NCBI GenBank assembly: GCA_032209605.1
Contig: JASFXZ010000001.1
Coordinates: 46,690,619 to 46,754,618, forward strand
Reading direction: 5' to 3'
Length of the DNA: 64,000 bases
From: Mactromeris polynyma
Lineage: Eukaryota > Mollusca > Bivalvia > Venerida > Mactridae
Shown here: positions 32,154-45,200 of the stretch, piece after piece
Layout of the letters: the number at the start of each line of letters is the position of its first letter
How positions within the stretch are numbered: position 1 is the first letter of the stretch
Made by a program: the position numbers and the translations under genes
Notes under the pieces: generated by a model
What the model saw: only the letters and a program-made list of their open reading frames with translations
Databases searched by the model: none
What the model was told of the DNA's origin: nothing

Positions 32154-34899
32154 TTATCGCCTTTGTTTAAGCCATTTCCTCTAACTTGGATTGTCTCCCT
32201 TCCCCACGAAAATGACAATTGTCAAACTAGTCAATAATCAATAATCGATATTGGCTCCATGCTACTAACTTAGCCACCCCACTGTGTTTCGACAGCATGT
32301 TGAAATTGCTTTGGGCAATAATTTGACTTTATATATTCTTGGGGTGTATAGAACAACAATGACTTAAAAGTGATTTTTCAAATAAATCTTCAATCACGAC
32401 AACAACTAAAATTTCAGTGGAAACAGAAAATGTGTTGTAAAAACAAATAATACATTTTTGTAAATAAGTTTGTTATCTCGAAAGCATGTGAACATTAATA
32501 CTTGGTAAATTGTCGCAGATTTTTTAAAAGATGAATTTACAAGATCAGAAATCTATTTTATAAGAACAACAAGAGTGTTACAGTAAACTGTCGTAGTGGA
32601 CATTTAAATAATTATACATGGCTTACAACCTTAAATAGCACTACACGTATTTACATGATAACGATTGACGTCTGTGAATAATTAAAACACAGGATTTGGC
32701 ATTTATCCTGATCATTCTATGAATACTGTGTAAAGTTTTCTTTAAATCAATAATATTTTGTAGGCAAAGCGGTTAAAACCCTAAATGTTCTATTATCAAA
32801 TTAAAAAACTCCCATTAAAATCTTAGTTATTATGTCAGCTGTTTGATTCATTTGTTGGATCTATACTCGAAAACGCCAGCGAGGTATATCTAAAACAAAA
32901 GAACGTATACATCTCAATTAAACATTTTACCTTTACGTATTTTAACGGGACGGTATAGGATCATAGAAATTTACGTTATTGTATGTGTTGTAATTCTAAT
33001 GACTGTTTCATTTTATATGTTTATGCCCATCTTTTAACAATTTACGTAGAAAGTGTATCCTTAAATAATATTGCAAAAAGCTCAAATGTAAATACAAAGT
33101 TACCCTATACAACGTAGCTAAGTTACTTTGTATAAGATCTTTAACATTACCATAGTTCGTCTGTTACACTCGAACAATATTTGCCATTTTTTCACATTTT
33201 CTCTTTAATAACGTCATATGATTTGTTTGTGCTCTAAAGCTTGTTGTAATCCCCCTGTTTTCTTTTAATCTTCCGTCCGTTTCATGTTCTCATGTGATGT
33301 ACTATATATTTTGTACTTTGTATGTGATTGAATGACGATGTACCTTGTACAAGTCAAAACAAATAAAATGTTCTCTTTCTCTTCTCTTTATTCAAACTGC
33401 AGACTTAGTTGTACTTATTGTCCGGTATACACAATTATACATGATATATCATAAATAAATTTATATTTACTATCAATCAGATATAATCATCAATGCACGT
33501 ATGATATTACATGTACGTTTTGGGTCACAGTGATAGTGAATATCAGTTTGTATGAATTTAAAAATTGTCTGACTGCACTAGTTTTTGTGCAGTACGAAAA
33601 CACAACATAATTGTATAATGTAAGTACACGTATATTGGCTCACACATTGTATTTGATTGCTGCTCATCATATATACATATTTCATAATGTGTCGTATAGC
33701 AGACGATATAAACACAGCCTACCATACAGTGTACACTCGTATGTTATAGTATTAGTATTCAAATAAAAGTGACGAATGAAAGTTTCTTGAGTTGTCTCTC
33801 CTGTGTTATCATCATGTTTAAATATCATATAGTCTGTGCTTATATAAAATATAGATGCATGCCACTTTGATAGTCAGTTGCTGGATTTGTTGTGCAACAT
33901 AAAAAAATGCCGAGATATAACGATTGCTGGTCACTCCAGATCCAAAAAGGATTTCGGTAAATCCACTGACATTCGGTAAGGTAATGTACCATTTATCGGA
34001 GGGTAAGCCAATCCGCGTCAGGGTTACAAATGTTGTTCGGTTGAAGATAAGTTGGTTTTGTGGTTAACGTAAGATTTGATTAGTTTACACAACACTGATA
34101 TGCAAATATCAAATTCATTAATACGGCTTCGCCGAAAAATTCGTGGAATATATAGAACTTATGATTTAAATACTTGTTTAATTCTAGGCGAAAATGTTGA
34201 CGACTTTTTCATTTCTGCTGGATTGTTCAGGATCTCCTTACGGGAATACATGTTTAAAGGGAAATAACAACTGAGAGTAAACCAAACTTCAATCCGTGGT
34301 TACTTCCCCTGGTTGGTTTATTCGAAACAGCTCCGATTTTAACACTATGTCGAGTTATGATACCGGATTATTTCATCTCTTGATTTATTTGTAAATTAAA
34401 TTCACAGAAATGTTGAACCGTGTGATGTTCTTATGGTCGATCAAGCTTCTAAAACAGTTTTTGTACGTCACATCCGGTGGAATGGTAGAAAGCCTATACG
34501 TCATATCCCAAGAAATGATGACCAATATGATGCAGGTACGTTAACTTTTGAACATGTCACACAGTAATTTCTCCATCGGTGTGTTACCGATACTTCGTCC
34601 GAAAAAGATCTTCTCTACCCTGTCTGGTGATATAAACCGTAACGATGGCAACATGAGTAGTAACCGACCAAACCTGTAAATAAATAATACACTGGTATTT
34701 TAAACTTCACGAAGTATCATATTTCTCTTCTCCCGCACACTATACTTAAAACTAAATTTATCAACAACTATGATCCAAAGATGTGTCAAACAACACTGTG
34801 CAGATAGATTTGTGTATTAAATTTGCGTTTATTTATCATCGCCACCGGTTTCCCATATGGGCGACGCCTCCGGAAGAATGTTAGTCTTTCTATATTTGT
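32154..34899. other. No recognisable gene
   Basis: AT-rich sequence of 2.7 kb. Weak open frames at 34076-34267 and 34390-34545 have no family resemblance; the second is bordered by AG and CAG/GTACGT and could be an exon, but it is short. Several GGGA(A/G)ATAAC or TCTCCCTTG motifs of a type common in molluscs occur at 32145, 32190 and 34260. Confidence 0.4.
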
Positions 34900-35101
34900 T
34901 TAGGATTGTGCATAATGCAGAAGATGCCCAAGTTCCAGATGCACCCTGGTTCTTTTACGTGCCGATGTATACATTGTATACGGGACCTCGGTTTTTGTCT
35001 CATCCGAAAGACTGTTAGTAGCTACTGTTAGTGGTGGAGCGGGGATCGAATATACGGTTTACTAGTCCAGCGCGTTACCACTGTACCATGGATTAGCTCT
35101 T
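34900..35101 (-). repeat. tRNA-derived SINE, minus strand
   Basis: The reverse complement starts TCCATGGTACAGTGGTAACG (A box) and carries ATATTCGATCCCCGC (B box). A central block follows: CTTTCGGATGAGAC, AACCGAGGTCCCG and GGCACGTAAAAGAACC. I recognise this central block as common in molluscan SINE-like repeats. The 3' end is not clearly defined. Confidence 0.65.
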
Positions 35102-35849
35102 TTAAGAAAATAGTGCGGGTAAATGATTTCATACAGCGTGGGTATGAATATGCGACTTTGACAACTGGGGCACTGGGAGTCTACGCAAATGATACCAAAA
35201 ATTAGTCTCGTAGTATATTATTATTATACTTTAATTATTTAATTTTGTCATACCATAACATACATAACGGGACAAAAATAAAAATCGTAAATATTTTATG
35301 TCGTATGCATCAAATATAGCTATAAGTGTGTATGTAACATTGTATTTCTTACACATTGCTATCATAGACCTGGCATACTACTCTCGTCAGATACTTCTCT
35401 TTGTGTTTTAATATTATATTTGCTCTGAACAAGTCAAATTTCTGTGCGGAGGTTAAACACTTATTCACTTATTGTCACATACTCACCTCACAGGTTGGGT
35501 GGGGTGTTGGGCTCGAATATGTTGCCCAAGCATGACTTGCGCTTGATCCTGTAAGTTTTCAACTTGATGTGGGTCTTTCAAACCACGTGTTTCTACAATT
35601 AAATAACGAGATATTTTATTTTTAATATGTACACAATACTCTGTGTTACTCTCCTATGGCGTCGGGCCCTTATAACGATACCTTCATTATCCCCAGCAAA
35701 TAAAATTGTTCATATTCAGATAAAAATACTAGTCTTTAAAAAAATATATCGATTATTATTTCGATTTAGTAGATCTATTATATTATCAATCAGTTTAAAT
35801 TTTCTCTTGAAAATTATGTTCACAAACATCACAGAGTAGTCTGTATAAA

Positions 35850-36248
35850 CTGGGCCCCGGGATTATTACGGATACTTACATTCATCACTCAAATTTACTC
35901 TATTGAGTCTAATGAAGACTCATTTAGGGTGTGAAATATGTATGACATTGTTAATTGAGTGCCGAATATTTGAAGAAATCTGAAAGTAAAAAAAATTGAG
36001 GGAATAATTATTGAATCTGAGTACGGAGTGTGGCACTCAAACCAAATAATTACTCACGCGTGTCATCACATAGTGATTTTAGTTAAAATCTCATAGAAAA
36101 TGAACTAAACAGAATATTCCGCACTCATTTTACATTTTCATGCATTTTCCTTGCTCATATTTTCACTATAAGACTCAGTAAGAATACATTTTGTGATTTG
36201 AGTTGAGTGCTGAATGTGAGTTATCGGTATAACCCCGGTCCTGGTGTT
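35850..36248. mobile_element. 399-bp MITE, family 'GGGATTAT(A)ACGGATAC', copy 1
   Basis: The left end CCGGGATTATTACGGATACT and the reverse complement of the right end CCGGGGTTATACCGATAACT continue as matching CACTCAA blocks, for about 35 bp of imperfect inverted repeat. The interior is AT-rich and non-coding. A related copy lies at 53223-53499. The right edge sits about 20 bp from the last recognisable nuclear-receptor exon. Confidence 0.7.
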
Positions 36249-36268
36249 ACTGTACACATTTACATTAC

Positions 36269-39200
36269 CTGGTTTAAACAATGACACTGCTTTCAAACAG
36301 GCAAACTCTCCCGGATCTACACCAATAGTCTTAAACCTTGCAAATATCTCTTGAAATACCCGGATGTCAGATGCTAAGGAGCCATTCTTGTTTTGGTTAT
36401 GTTCGTGGTTGCCTAGCAACGGACAAGCGTCCATCGGCATCGACCATTGAATGGAACATAGAAGAAATAGTTCACCCCATGTTTCTTCGAGAAGAATGAC
36501 CTAAAATCAAAATAAGTTAATCAATGACATAAGCGGTGCAGTATGTTGAATCCTGAATACTCGAACAGTAAATACCAAATACAAATACTAAATATAAAAT
36601 ACTGAGTGTTAAATACTGAATGTTAATACTGAGTATATTGAATGCTGAATACTAAATACTGAACATTAAAATAATTTATATTTATTGAATATTGAATAAT
36701 AATTCCTAATTATTCAAGACTAAATATCAAGTTCTGAGTACGTAAAAAACTGAATACTAAATAATAAATACTAAGAACTGAATATTGAACACTAAAGATG
36801 TAATTTATTATTATGTTAATCACTGAATACTTTGTATGTTTATTCATTGTCTAGGTCACGGGCGCATTGAAAATATATATTTTTTAATTTCTGAGTGTGT
36901 TTTTTGTGTAACACAGTTATTCAATAGGCTACCCTGAAATATAAATGAAATACATTTTCTACCTGGTCACGAAATGGCAGATTAGCGAAGGATGGTAGAT
37001 TTTTGGCCCATCTAACTGCCATGAAGAGTAATCTGGCCGAGCATTCATACAGCGTCTCCTGTCCAGCCAGGGGATAAAACCCGTCAGCATAGCTTCCGTA
37101 GTACGAACTCACGTGACGTTCTGTAGCATCATTTCCGGTGACGTCAATATTAGCTTCATGATCTAAAACAGCCAAACAGTTACAGTTTGCTATAGAGCGG
37201 GACCGTCAAAAATAATATAAGTCCGGGACAAACACGACTTTATACACCTGTTCATTGCTAAATTGTTGAAGTATAGGCATCTACCCACAGCTTGTCGTCC
37301 GTAATAATGACGTATGGTATAGGAAAATATTCTTAAACATCAACAGAATATTTCTGAATTTCGTAGCATGAATTGCTCTACTTAAAATTCAACAGGAATA
37401 TGTTTAATCATCAACGTATTCATGAGCGCTCTAACTTTTTCAAGTTATAAAGGCAACTTCATGTTAACATTACAGGACAGAAGTTTATCATAGTTTACAG
37501 AAATACCTTAGGTACAGCAGGCACCAGATTTGAGTTCGTTAGAAGACACATAGGGCCTACTTAGTAATTCAACAAAATGTATTCAAATCGCTTAACGCAA
37601 TAACGACTGTAATCTACCCATAATAATATTTAGTCATCAGATATTCTTAGACAACAAAGTCTAAGGTGCAAAACTTACTTAAAACACTAATGGTAGGTAT
37701 ATATATTGCATAAACATTTCCTTTAATGAAATGAGCGTAATAACTTAAAAATATAACAGTTACAATGCTGTTCTTATCTGTTCTTCCGCAAATAACTGAC
37801 AATTTGGCCATTTGAGCCAGAGGTGGCGGACAAATATCTTTGGTTGCACATCAGTCAACTTGTCACGGAGAGCATACGCCTAACCCTGGATTCGAATATA
37901 TGACCTCTAGACTGGCAGTCGAGCGCGCTACTGACTGAGCTTACCTAACTTAACCCTAACCCTACCCCCCCCCATTATACTATCATAAACAATTGTTAAA
38001 ATCTCCGTCTTACCATCAGCTACGTTTTCCTCTTGTTTTGTGGTTCTGTCTCTGTTTACCATTCCAGGTATAAGACCGTGTTTTGTCGGCGGACTGAATG
38101 CCGGATGTGTGGCGGACACGGTGGCATGGCTGGATCCAATACTGTGATCGAGTCTCGAGTCAAGTTGGTCATTCCGTACCTGTGCAGTGTTGCGTGGTTG
38201 TCGCTCGTTTTGAACCGCTGAAGATGTTGTAGAAATTACTGTAGTCATAGAAAACATTCCGCACTTTTTAAGTTAATGTTTTCGCAGTTTAGATCTTTCC
38301 CAGCAAATAACTAGCCCCCCAAAAAACAATCCTTCATTATGAAATGTAGCGATGTCGATGTTTTTCCATGAACTATAATAGCCGCAAATTAAAGTATGTG
38401 TCATGAAAAACGCTAAGCATTGTATTCGTGAACATTTATAAGTAAATTTAAATTTTAGTAAAACATCAAATGATATAGATCTTAGCTTAATTGTGACAAC
38501 AGCCGTATGGTGAATGTAAGCACACTCATGCTCGCTTAATGGAAACCCTAGCAAAGATGACTTCATAATTAGGTGTATGTGTAATCTTTTTTGTGATCGG
38601 TTATTGCGGTCGTTACAATATCCACTACCCCCCCCCCCCCCCTGTAGTAAAATGAAATCAACATATTGTTATTATTACACAGTTAATCAATACAATATTT
38701 TATGCAACTATTTTATCCAAGAGGCATTATGAGTAAGTACGTATTGTCGGTGTATTTCAATACTTGTTTGAAATGAAAAGCAAATTGTCTCAAATGATTT
38801 CTAATTGGTCCCTTCTTGTGTTTTCAAAATAAAAGCAAAGCAATATGAATTAACTACACCTGTTTCACTTCATTCTTATCCATACCTTATTCTGTTGAAA
38901 CTCACAAGTCAAACATGAGTGTTCACAAAATATAAGATAAATTTTCTAATAAAATTCACACATAGCAGACCAGTAATCACATAAGGTGACCAGTCAGAGT
39001 GTTCCATAAGTGTTCCAGTGTACAGTAAAACCTCATTAATAAGACCATCCTTAGGACCCTTGAAAATTGGTCGTGTTGTTGAGGTGGTCTTAATATTGAG
39101 GTTAAATAAAGAGCAAAACAGTGAAGATGGACTTGCAAACTGTGTTCATAAGTGGTTTTATTATTGAGGTGGTCTTTAGGGGAGGTTTTACTGTACATTA

Positions 39201-42200
39201 AATAGCGGTTCGTTGTTCAATCGTTGTAAAATTACACATTTTCGCTGAGAAAGCCCTAGTAATTACAGAAAATGCGAACGGAAGTCAATGGTATAATTCT
39301 GTTTTTTTTCTGCATTATTTGTGATTGGTTTGACTGAGATGTCGACAGAAAAATATATTAACACATGTATTTAAAAGCATTGGTACACCAGTCTTGACTA
39401 CTGCTACGGGAAAATACAAAGGGGAAACATTTCTTACCATCTTTGTTCATTCCAAGTTGCAGACATTTCTTCAGTCTACACGCCTGGCACTGGTTCCGAT
39501 GTGCCTTATCTACAACACAGAGTCCGGTACCAGCCTGGCATCTGTAGCATACAAATAAATATCAAAAATAACAGTTCATGATTTTGCATTATCCGAAAAG
39601 ATATCAGAGTGTTTCATGTTTAACGTTATTATTATGAGCGGAAAATCAGTAGTAACATGTCTCTTAATCAAATAAAAAAATACACATGCACAAATTGTCT
39701 AAATTTTACTTTTTTCTCACAATTTATATAAAAATATATTGGTCACTATTTTTGAAATATTCTTCATGCCATCATGAACAATACACGAACACAAATCTTT
39801 AATACTGATGAAAAACACATGTAAACTGTTGCTAAGAAACATAAAATTGTACAAAATATACCTGTAAATCAATTTACGACGCACACTTCTCTTGAAGAAC
39901 CCACTACAGCCATTGCATGCTAGTATCCCGTAATGTTTGCCGCTAGATGTGTCCCCGCAGACAACACACACAAGACCGGGGGATACACGTTTGTTTTGAC
40001 AGGATATTGTTGAAGATGGTCCGTCGATGTGCGACGGCACGGACACAACTATGCCGGGAGATGGTGCGGCAATCAGGTTCGATATTTTTAGCGGGGAAGG
40101 ACACGGGGGTGAATATGTGGGCGTGTGCACTTCAGAAATCCCGCAGACCCCTGAAAATAGAATAAGAAAATCAAATACTCGGCACATACAATGAAAACGA
40201 AATTTGTTTAATATTTGTGTTGATTATTGATACATAGTTGTACCCAATGTAATGCATTTAAAAGCTTTTCACTTCATTCTTTCTCGCAGAAAGTCTCGAA
40301 TGTCTCGAGATTTGGAATATATTAGATATAATTCATAACTATATGAGTCGCAAAACACTCGACATCGCATTGGACTTTAATACAAATTCGTGTTTCTGTT
40401 ATTTTTCAATCAGTACGGATTCCCTCTCCACAATAACATCTATAAATCTCATTAACAAATAAAAGTTTAACATTTCCCCGAAATGAAAGACAAATTTCTC
40501 TTTAATAACATTTGACAGAATGCCAGTCGACAACGTCTCCCATATCCTGATACAATATAATCACAATTTAGAAGCAGGTGAAATTTCCCAATTATTGCGT
40601 GTGTCATCCCAGTCTTTGATTTGTTAAATAATGCATGTCTCACATTTTGCTCACGGGTGCGATATGCGTGACTGATCACAATTGTTGACACATTCTGTAA
40701 CTGTCTGATTGTCACGTGACTACAATTGTCAAAGGTTGATTCGCAACTAAAGCCCGATTGACCTGAGGTCCTTAATGACAGAGTGACTGTTCTTACTGTC
40801 TTCTGAGTGTTCATTACTCCTTTTGCCTGTAACCTCTTGAAATAATATTCAAATTAAAAAATGTCATTGACTGCTCACACATATGGGAAAATTGTTTTGT
40901 AACCAGACGAAGCAACGTTTATTAGATATCATTCGATATACACAGAATGAGATGTCACGTGGTTAAGAAGAGCCTATGTATTATGGTACGAGTGCGATAT
41001 CGTACGATATCGAAAATCGTATTTCTTATGATGGTATGAAAATAGCGTAAATATAAAAAAAATAATGAATAATGTGTGTATCGTACATCGTTTATACGCG
41101 ATACGATATCGAAAATCGTATTTCTTATGATGGTATGAAAATAGCTTAAATATAAAAAAAATTAATGAATTATGTGAGTATCGTACATCGTTTATACGCG
41201 ATACGATATCGAAAATCGTATTTCTTATGATGGTACGAAAATAGCGTAAATATAAAAAAAATAATGAATTATGTGTGTATCGTACATCGTTTATACGCGA
41301 TACGATATCGAAAATCGTATTTCTTATGATGGTTTGAAAATAGCGTAAATATAAAAAAAAAAATGAATAATGTGTGTATCGTACATGGTTTATACGCGAT
41401 ACGATATCGAAAATCGTATTTCTTATGTTGGTATGAAAATAGCTTAAATATAAAAAAATGAATAATGTGTGTATCGTACATCGTTTATCAATAACTGAAT
41501 AAAAGAAACAGAAACCGAAAATCGTTTTCCAAATTTGAAAAACTTCTTACCCTTTGCACACACACTGCAAATGTTCACTCATTAATTAAACTAGTCCTTC
41601 GTATGACCACATTGATGCTATAATTATTGCGTGATAAAATTCTTAATTGCTACATAAATTTGATATCATCAAAACAATACTGGTGACAAATTTTTATTTC
41701 ATGTGAATATTTCATACTCAGCAATGTGCAATTCGCAACAGTTCTGATATAATCATTATACGGACGAATTTGAAGCCACTTAAAAAACGGGAACATTTTA
41801 TGTGACTATATAATTACCTCACCGCGCACCTAGCTTTAAATTACAACCATAAAATAGACACAAACAATACGAGCATTCAATGGAGCATTGCGTTTATTGA
41901 CATATTACGTTTAGTGGAAATGATTTAATTTCCAATCTCTCAATTACGATCATATTAATAATATCTCCAAGACGCGTTTTCATTTCCTGAATATTAATAA
42001 TTTATAACGGTAAAACGCGAGCGGGGAATTTGTAGTTTTCACGGTATGCTTTTATCGCAGTGTTCAATCGACGGGTACTTTGCCTACCACGTGACGAAGT
42101 TCCCACCAATATCTGGATGCGAGTCTTTGATCGCTAGATAATGGCTCGGAAAACAGGGGACAGCAAACATACGTGTCCGTGTTTTTACGAACAAAATATG

Positions 42201-45200
42201 CAGTCACGAAATTGCTATTTGAACCTCGGTTACGAGTACTGACGTCGAGTTTTATTTCCAAAAAAATACAAAATGCACTCTGATTGCCTGGATTCCTCCT
42301 TGTGTTGTTTATTCATTACTGTCATAAATTGTAGACAGGTCACAGCTGCAGTATATCCGCCAGTTTTAACAAAATTTGATATTTAAAACTATATACACAA
42401 AATGTACATGTAGTTACTTTTAAGCGAAAGTTTTGACGACATAAAAACACGCATCATACAATGACAGCGTACAACTTGTACAAGCATTAAAGGGGTCATG
42501 AGGACAATAGCCCCGGACTCCTGTGTTCGAAATTCTCCATACCGCGTGAGATTTGTCCTCTGTGGTCTTCGTAATTAGGCGCAAGTACTGGTCAGAGACC
42601 GAAGAAGTGGTCATTTAGAGGGATTAAGGTAAGTTGTGAGAAATTATTTCAAAATCGATTTCAATATAAATAAATTTGACTTGATATCTAACTGATATGT
42701 ATGGGGAAAACCTGTTACGTGAATATGTACAATATATACAGTGCTTGATAAACAAAGTACGGGAACATAGGATGCGTTTGAAAATGTCGTTGTGCGCTGT
42801 CTTCCGAGTTAAGTAGGTAAGTAGGCTTTCAATTTATCTTTAAAAAAACGTAACTATTTTTTAACAGAATTTCTCTTGAGTAATGCTGAACTATTTCTAC
42901 CGAGGACCTATAACATGTTTTGTAGCGTAGAATTGTTATTGACAGGTAAGGAACCAGATAACAGGCACCATTTTGGCCCTAGTGGTGCTGTAGTGGTGCT
43001 GTAATTCTGAAAACAACCTGTCCTGGCGAAACACCAAGTACTTTTATACACTTCAGGAAAATGTTAACAATTACAAATATGTCATTAAAATCATAGTTTC
43101 TGCGAGTTGAACGCAACTTTCTTTCCGTCTCTTTTCATCCCAAATATATTCGCTAATTATCGTCTGCATGGTATTATTCATGACGCGATCTCAAGATTTT
43201 TCGCCGGGATTCAAGTGCTCTCCGTCGGACGGATCAGGTGGCTCTGTCGTTAAATCCTCCTTTTAATCTTATCAACAAGATGCGACCAAATCCAGATCAC
43301 GTGACTGCATTATTTCCCAGCAATTGTCACAATTTCTATAGAATTCGACATCAGAATGCCGCTATTGAAGGAAATAGCATTACGCGAACGACTAGAGGCC
43401 ACGAGATATCGTCATCGTCTATCACTCACTGATGACTCTTTAATAAAGTTAGCGGATACCATTACGGTTAACAATAGCGAAAATGGTGTTTATTCTTATT
43501 AGACGCTAGTCTCGCCATAACAAGATTTCTATCGTGCCAATAAAAGACATATTTGATTTTCGCGGCGTAAATTAAATAATGTGGAATTCATCTTTCACGG
43601 AGAAGAAGCTCCTAGCGTTAATGGGGGAATGAGCGACGAACCGAGAGACGAGAAATGCTGAAATGCCACGATTCAAGAATTGGAAACACAAGCGAAGATG
43701 AATTATGGTCACTTTATCCGGGAATTTTAGCTTACAATATTTCAGTGTCAATTTGAATACTGTTATACGAGAATTGTGCGCGTCCGTGACAATGAGTCGT
43801 CTGCTGATAGAAAGCTAGGCAAGAATGATCACTTGAATTAATTATGTCAAAACATTTACCGTTTGAGAGATTATTAGAGATTATCGGAAGAGAAATGATA
43901 TTCGTAAACTTCAAAACTATATTAAATTGCTGAGTAAAATTACTTAATCAAATTAATCAAAACCCAACAATATAGTAAATGTCGATTTTCTTGGGAAGAG
44001 CTGAGGAACAAATACATAAAGCCGCCATAGTCCTCAAGTCACCAAACGCTTTGGAGCGCATTTACTCTAACGTGGATGATTTTAAAATACAGTAAAGTTC
44101 CGCTATTAAGACCACCCATGGATCCGACATAAAGTGGTCTTATTAGCGAGTCGGTCTTAATAGAGAAACCAAGCAGACTGCTTGTTGTGACATTAAACAT
44201 TAATACATGTAGCACACGTTTATAGTAAGAAAAGCAACATGCATGATAACTTTAATACATTTCCTAATAAGAAATGTGTGTCATAATCATCCAAGATCTC
44301 AGCCTCTTTCTTAAGTATTATCTGAACCTGAACCAATGTTTCCGCGATTTTAAAATACATGTAAAACAGTGGGTAAATATATATATATATATAAGATGTA
44401 TTTATTTGTTTATATATAATACTTCGTCATATGTTATTATGAATGGATTATATATAACTAGATAGATGAAATAAAAATCAAGAAAATTGATAAAGGTGGC
44501 TGGTTGAATGGACATTTACGGCACTGCATGGTGTCTATGCGAAATGTGTAAAAATATATACATGTAATTGAATATTTTATTAATCGGTACTTAATTCAAG
44601 GATTTAAAACATTTAAAAGTAAGTAATTGTAGTCGTCAAATATACGCTCTTCATAATTTAGAGATATGTAATAATTTATTAATAATTTGAAAATCTACGA
44701 AAACTGATTAAATTATCCACATATCATACATACTCTACGTACTGAATTTGTGTGTTTCATTCGATACTTGGAATAATATTTTCATAGATTGTATGTGTCA
44801 TATTTTACATTTATATGTTTATTTATTTGTATTAATTGTAGACATGTTATGCTCTTCAGTTATTGGAGCTAATAAAAGTATATATATGTATATTGAAAAA
44901 AGAAGTAAACGGTTTAAATGGCAATATTATGAATGACCCAAAACAAAAGCACACTGATTGTTGACTGGACCTAGGATGAACCCTATCAGAGAGAGTAAAA
45001 ATAATCTATTACAACTCATTATAAATAACGTACAATGAATCGGATACAAAATGTTTGAAACTAAATGCAGGATTTGAAATCGATCCCATGTGTTTTAGTT
45101 CCATGTATGATACTTCATAATAACTATTAAACTATTTTGAAATACAAATAACATTGCCTTTTAGATAGTATGTGATATTGTGTAAATTAGTCAGTGTCCA

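Noticed and set aside
34390..34545. Possible coding exon with AG acceptor and CAG/GTACGT donor
   Set aside because: About 45 open codons with a decent donor, but no recognisable family and no partner exons on the plus strand. Chance cannot be excluded.
37945..37976. Telomere-like TTAACCCTAACCCTAC
   Set aside because: Only about two units next to a C run and a SINE. Far too short for an interstitial telomere.
38977..39198. 73-codon minus-strand frame
   Set aside because: It is fully covered by the CAGTAAAACCTC MITE.
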